NCBI GenBank assembly: GCA_021325655.1
Contig: JAJPGT010000047.1
Span: 78,494-142,493 of the forward strand
Direction of reading: 5' to 3'
DNA length: 64,000 nt
Source: Pseudomonadota bacterium
Lineage (GTDB): Bacteria > Chloroflexota > UBA6077 > JAJPGT01
Position numbers and translations under genes: made by a program. The notes under the pieces were generated by a model. It was given only the letters and a program-made list of their open reading frames with translations. It had not been told where the DNA came from and searched no databases. This document shows positions 60,681 through 64,000 of this stretch, one piece after another; position 1 is the first letter of the stretch, and each line of letters begins with the position of its first letter.

Positions 60681-61316
60681 ATGATGTCGGACTTCACGCA
60701 ATCGGCAGACAGGGTGATGCTGAATCTGGTCGGCGAGCAGGTTGCTCTCGGGCCGCTCCGCCGCGATCTGCTTCCCCTGTACCTGAAATGGATCAACGAC
60801 TTCGAGGTGACCCGGACGCTGGATCTCAGCCCACGCCCGTGGACCTGGGAGGCCGAGCAAGAATGGTTCGACCGAGCCAGTCGGGACGACCACGACGTTC
60901 ACTTCACCATCTACGAGCGGGACAGCCTGCGGCCGATCGGGAGCACCGGGCTCCGGCACATTGACCCTGTCCATGGTACCGCCGAGTTCGGGATCATGAT
61001 CGGTGAACGGGACTGCTGGGGCCGGGGCTATGGGACGGAGGCGACCCGCCTGGTGCTTGGCTACGCCTTTCGCACGCTCGGCCTGCACAACATCATGCTC
61101 CGGGTCTTCAGTGGCAACGAGCGGGCGATCCGCGCCTACCTCCGCGCGGGCTTCCGGATCATCGGCCGCCGCCGCGAGGCCCGCCGCCAGGGTGCTGCGC
61201 GGCAGGACGTGGTGTACATGGACTGTCTCTCGACGGAGCTCCTCGCCCGGAGCCCCGAGCCCGGTGGCCTGCCCGCGCCGCCTCCAGAGGCCGGGCGCCA
61301 GGAACCGGCTACTTGA
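60681..61316 (+). CDS. GNAT-family N-acetyltransferase
   Basis: A 211-residue RimJ/RimL-type acetyltransferase. GEQVALGPLRRDLLPLYLKWIND, EFGIMIGERDCWGRGYGTEATRL (acetyl-CoA pyrophosphate loop RGYGTE) and LGLHNIMLRVFSGNERAIRAYLRAGFRIIGRRRE are typical. It may acetylate an amino sugar, ribosomal protein or antibiotic. Two adjacent ATG codons (60681, 60684); GAGAG before. Ends overlapping a convergent small gene by eight bases. Confidence 0.9.
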   Translation: MMSDFTQSADRVMLNLVGEQVALGPLRRDLLPLYLKWINDFEVTRTLDLSPRPWTWEAEQEWFDRASRDDHDVHFTIYERDSLRPIGSTGLRHIDPVHGTAEFGIMIGERDCWGRGYGTEATRLVLGYAFRTLGLHNIMLRVFSGNERAIRAYLRAGFRIIGRRREARRQGAARQDVVYMDCLSTELLARSPEPGGLPAPPPEAGRQEPAT

Positions 61317-61605
61317 TGACGCGCAACCGGGGCCGTGACGGCGGAGACTCGTCCGCGCCACGCGTCGGCAGCGGCCGCCGGACCACGCCCTGTCGGATGC
61401 CCGCTTGAGCCAGTACGCTCTGCACGTCCTCCAGGTAGGTGCGGAGCTCCGTGGCAGTCAGCCCGCCGCCGTTCTGGGCGCACCACTGCACCAGCCGCTG
61501 GCGGGCGACGGCGAGCGCCGGTTTAGAAAGGTCCGGCGCGAGCTCAGCCAGGCGCGGCTCCCAGAAGGTGGCGTCGTGTCTGCGGCTGTCGAATCGTCCA
61601 GTCAC
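61309..61605 (-). CDS. Small protein of unknown function
   Basis: A 98-residue product starting at GTG 61605 with GAGG at eight bases. FWEPRLAELAPDLSKPALAVARQRLVQWCAQNGGG and LTATELRTYLEDVQSVLAQAG look like a helical domain with a conserved-type pattern; the end is basic and Pro-rich (LPTRGADESPPSRPRLRVIK). No family recognised. Confidence 0.6.
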   Translation of the reverse strand: MTGRFDSRRHDATFWEPRLAELAPDLSKPALAVARQRLVQWCAQNGGGLTATELRTYLEDVQSVLAQAGIRQGVVRRPLPTRGADESPPSRPRLRVIK

Positions 61606-61708
61606 AGCAAGAGCCTCGCACAGATGGCCCGGCGCTGCAAGGGTTTGTGACGGAGCTGAGAGAGGGCTATCGCTCTGCTCCAGCCCGCTCGGGCACGTCT
61701 CACACCGG

Positions 61709-63295
61709 TCAGGCCACGGCCGCCGCGAACGCCTCCGCGCCGAGCGATGCGCCGGTCGCGTAGCACACCGTCTCCTCCCAGCCCCGACGTGCTCCCTGGC
61801 GGAACAGCCGCTTCACCAGGAAGCGCCCCGCGGCACGGCTCTCGGCGAATCGGCCTCCGCTGGCCTGGCGCACCGCCCGGCCCATCTGCGCCGCGAACAG
61901 CGAGCCGAGGAAGTAACTCTGGTAGTAGACCGGGGCCTGGGCCAGGTGAATCTTCGCCGCCCAGTCCGGCGCGTGGCGCCCCTCAGGCGGAGTCAACATC
62001 TGGCTGCGCTGCACCTCCTGCCACCAGAGGCTGTCGAGGTCCGCGTCGGGGTTCTGGTACAGCGCGCGTTCGAAGCGGACGATGCTCAGACACCAGCGGA
62101 TGAAGACGAGCCGATCCAGCCGCTTCTGCTCCAGGAGCTGCGCCTGCACGGATTCTGCCTCGCGCGGCGCCAGGCCGGCCACCCGCCGGAGCCAGGCGCG
62201 ATCCGCCGTCAGCTCCTCCATCAGCATCGCCAGCCCTTCGTGGACCAGCGGGTGCGCGCCGTCGCGCAGCAGGTAGGGCAGTGTCGGGCTCAGCCGATCC
62301 TCGTAGGCGGCGTGCCCCAGTTCGTGGAGCAGCGTGCGGAGCCAGCGTCCACTCGGGAGCAGGTTGAGCAGGACGCGCACGTCGCCGGCGCGGTCGATGT
62401 GGGTACAGAAGGCGTGCTGGCTCTTGCCCGGGCGGGGGAAGAGGTCGCTGCGAGCGATGACCGGGCGTAGGTCGATCCCCAGACCGTCGTAGCTCCGAAT
62501 CCCAACCGCGATGAGGTCCATGTCCCGCGCGAGCTGGTCCAGCGGATCGGCATCGAGCGCGGGGGCGCGCTGGAAGTAGGGGTCCTGGTAGTGCCACGGC
62601 CGCAGGGCCGGGACGTCGAGCCCAAAGCGCTGCGCCAGCCGCTGATCCAGCGCGGCTTTGACCCGGGTAAACGGCGGGCGCGTCGCCTGGTCGATCTCCT
62701 CCAGGAGCGTGCTGAGTCGCTCCGGGTCGATCTCGCGCAGGGCGAGCATGCGATGCCAGTAGGTGGGATATCCGGTGCGGCGAGCGCTCTGATTGCGGAG
62801 CCGGGCGAGCGCACGCAGATCGGGCGCCACCACGGCTCCGATCTGCTTAGACGCCTCCCAGGCCGCCTGTACCTGAGCGCTGTCGGTCGACTCCTGCAGG
62901 ATGCGATCCAGCGTGTTGTCGTCGACCTGCTGGCCGTCCAGCGTTGCCCGGAACGCGTTGAACGTGTCCCGGAGCGTCCGCTCCAGCCGCAGTTCTTCGT
63001 CGAGCGTGGCCGGGTCGCGCTGCTCCGCCGCGTAGGCCAGGTAGGCGAGCTGCACCTGGCGACGCAGCAGCGCGGGCCAGCGCTCCGCCTGCGTGCGCCA
63101 GCGGCCAAGTCGGACGAACGCCTCCTGATCCGCGTGGCGCTCCGCCCACTCGCGGTCGAGTGTGGCGAGCTGGGCGCTCGCCGCCACGTCTCCCAGCGCT
63201 GCGTTCCACCAGGCGAGATTCCGGGCCCGCTCCAGGGGGGCCGCCCAGCCGAGGTAGTGCTCCAGAAAGGCGGCGCATCGCTCGCGCTCTCCCAC
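61709..63295 (-). CDS. M2/M3-type zinc metallopeptidase
   Basis: A 528-residue helical peptidase. HELGHAAYE at residues 324-332 is the HExxH site, and HEGLAMLMEEL (Glu353) supplies the third ligand 25 residues later, as in the gluzincin M2 (angiotensin-converting enzyme) and M3 groups. WEASKQIGAVVAPDLRALARLRNQSARRTGYPTYWHRMLAL resembles the helical wall of M2 peptidases. No signal peptide, so probably an intracellular oligopeptidase. GTG 63295 with GGAGGAGCGC directly before; the open frame upstream is not protein-like. Confidence 0.86.
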   Translation of the reverse strand: MGERERCAAFLEHYLGWAAPLERARNLAWWNAALGDVAASAQLATLDREWAERHADQEAFVRLGRWRTQAERWPALLRRQVQLAYLAYAAEQRDPATLDEELRLERTLRDTFNAFRATLDGQQVDDNTLDRILQESTDSAQVQAAWEASKQIGAVVAPDLRALARLRNQSARRTGYPTYWHRMLALREIDPERLSTLLEEIDQATRPPFTRVKAALDQRLAQRFGLDVPALRPWHYQDPYFQRAPALDADPLDQLARDMDLIAVGIRSYDGLGIDLRPVIARSDLFPRPGKSQHAFCTHIDRAGDVRVLLNLLPSGRWLRTLLHELGHAAYEDRLSPTLPYLLRDGAHPLVHEGLAMLMEELTADRAWLRRVAGLAPREAESVQAQLLEQKRLDRLVFIRWCLSIVRFERALYQNPDADLDSLWWQEVQRSQMLTPPEGRHAPDWAAKIHLAQAPVYYQSYFLGSLFAAQMGRAVRQASGGRFAESRAAGRFLVKRLFRQGARRGWEETVCYATGASLGAEAFAAAVA

Positions 63296-63667
63296 GCGCT
63301 CCTCCGCACGCTGTGCTGATCCTGCCCGTGGCCAGCCGCGGAGCGGCGCAGGCAGGCTGTGCTGGCCACACTGTACCAGGCAGCCGGCCGCTCGGCCGCG
63401 CGACGAAAGGAACGCTCCTTCCCCGGCCCGAACGGCTCTGGCTGTTCTCCGTCGGTGGCAGGTACGTGGACAAGTGCCCGCCACGGGGCGAGCCGGAGGA
63501 GTGGCTCATCCCCGAGGCTGTCCCGTCGCTGCACAGATTGAAGGTTTGTGGCCCGTGTTATCCGAATGTTATGCGCAGGATATGGGCCAGGAGTTGCGGA
63601 AAGGGCCTGGTAGAGAGCTTTTTCAATGAATTTACGCGCGGGAAAATCCCAGAAAACGCACTGCTCC
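63296..63667. other. Non-coding region upstream of the repeat protein
   Basis: About 370 bases between the M2/M3-type peptidase and the promoter of the last gene. The last 150 bases are noticeably richer in A and T. A plus-strand frame runs open here to the window end, but its codon use (AGG, ATA, TTA) speaks against coding. Confidence 0.4.
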
Positions 63668-63673
63668 TATACT
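63668..63673 (+). promoter_or_regulatory. -10 box (TATACT) for the repeat protein
   Basis: TATACT 42 bases before the ATG at 63716, in an A/T-rich setting, with AGGAGGAG as ribosome site. No clear -35. Confidence 0.5.
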
Positions 63674-63715
63674 TAAGGCAGAGGGGAATCGATAACCGTC
63701 GTAGGAGGAGAAGCA

Positions 63716-64000
63716 ATGCGCACCTATCGCACGCTCGCGCAACTCGTTGCATCGGGCGGGCTGCTGGCTTTGTCCATGACTGGCGCTGTCTCGGCGTATG
63801 CCAGCCCGATTACCGACTGGGCGGCGCGCCACCCAGACGTCGTCAACGATTTCGTGGCCAACCACCCGGATGCAGTCGTCGATATGATCACCAACCATCC
63901 GGACGCCTTCATGGACGTGGTAACCAATCACCCGCAGGCGTTCATCGACGAGGTCACCAACCACCCGGACGCGTTCATGGACGAGGTGGTCAACCACCGC
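63716..64000 (+). CDS. Secreted protein with 11-residue tandem repeats (partial)
   Basis: Starts at ATG 63716 with AGGAGGAG five bases upstream. Residues 1-28 form a signal peptide (LVASGGLLALSMTGAVSAYA). From residue 38 the protein consists of 11-residue units: RHPDVVNDFVA, NHPDAVVDMIT, NHPDAFMDVVT, NHPQAFIDEVT, NHPDAFMDEVV, then NHR at the window edge. The consensus NHPDAFxDxVT is regular and acidic, with an amphipathic pattern that would suit a solenoid or a metal-binding fibre. Truncated by the window end. I do not recognise a named family. Confidence 0.82.
   Translation, partial: MRTYRTLAQLVASGGLLALSMTGAVSAYASPITDWAARHPDVVNDFVANHPDAVVDMITNHPDAFMDVVTNHPQAFIDEVTNHPDAFMDEVVNHR
63827..64000 (+). 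repeat. 33-base tandem repeats encoding NHPDAFxDxVT
   Basis: Five complete 33-base units start at 63827, 63860, 63893, 63926 and 63959, plus nine bases of a sixth. The units differ at synonymous and some non-synonymous positions, so the array is coding and not very recent. It continues beyond the window. Confidence 0.85.

Noticed and set aside
63632..63997. Minus-strand frame with DxVxExVRVVGD repeats
   Set aside because: It is the antisense reading of the plus-strand 33-base repeats, which have a signal peptide and ribosome site.
63571..64000. An open frame running from ATG 63571 to the window end
   Set aside because: It uses rare codons (ATA, TTA, AGG) and becomes Arg/Gly-rich where it overlaps the repeat gene in another frame.

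Overview
This is a 64 kb window of very GC-rich, gene-dense bacterial chromosome. It most resembles a Chloroflexota genome, Thermomicrobia-like. The evidence is gene content: a secreted beta-propeller protein ending in the 'tall hairpin' domain common in Chloroflexota secreted proteins, a Ski2-type helicase, a short RNase H-like protein ending in VLGH, a DUF151 nuclease and six-hairpin glycosidases. The lineage is an inference; no rRNA or tRNA was found. Promoters, where visible, are mostly TATACT or TAGAAT -10 boxes without a good -35.

Layout. 1-7.3 kb: end of an acyl-CoA dehydrogenase, a YciI protein, dxs, a YdjC/HpnK deacetylase, a methyltransferase-glycosyltransferase pair, a DUF151 nuclease, an RNase H-like protein, TatA/B and a PfpI protein. 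7.5-11.5 kb: a methyltransferase, then a compact type II restriction-modification pair of lower GC, flanked by two copies of the 3' end of a receiver-domain gene (one degenerate, one intact). 11.5-15.9 kb: recF, a small ORF, a helicase and a zinc-ribbon protein. 16-18 kb: a lower-GC patch with secreted proteins of unknown function. 18.2-21.8 kb: slipin followed by ureABC with no urease accessory genes, then thioredoxin. 21.8-27.7 kb: an HExxH protein, two coupled six-hairpin glycosidases and an EamA transporter. 28-35.3 kb: an ArsR regulator, an orphan MalG-like permease, a Nudix hydrolase, a flavin/PLP-type oxidoreductase, an M20 amidohydrolase, DinB, an iron alcohol dehydrogenase, an HExxH metallopeptidase and clpS.

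35.8-45.1 kb: a MEMO protein, a secreted glycosidase, the propeller protein, several small regulators and receivers, membrane proteins and a bacterial dynamin. 45.1-56.2 kb, all leftward: rplI, dnaB and a DnaC-like protein with two AAA+ modules run into two GT4 enzymes, a secreted glycosidase and a GT2 enzyme through overlapping stop and start codons. A thioredoxin, an LDH2-type dehydrogenase and an O-antigen-ligase-like protein follow. 56-64 kb: a frameshifted cNMP-binding pseudogene facing an intact cNMP-binding gene, a zinc alcohol dehydrogenase, an AI-2E-type exporter, an acetyltransferase, an M2/M3-like peptidase, and the start of a secreted protein built of 11-residue repeats cut by the window edge.

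The strongest candidates for unusual biology are the restriction-modification insertion with its duplicated target, the accessory-less and active-site-divergent urease coupled to slipin, the tandem DnaC-like ATPase heading a mixed replication/glycan operon, and the 11-residue repeat protein.
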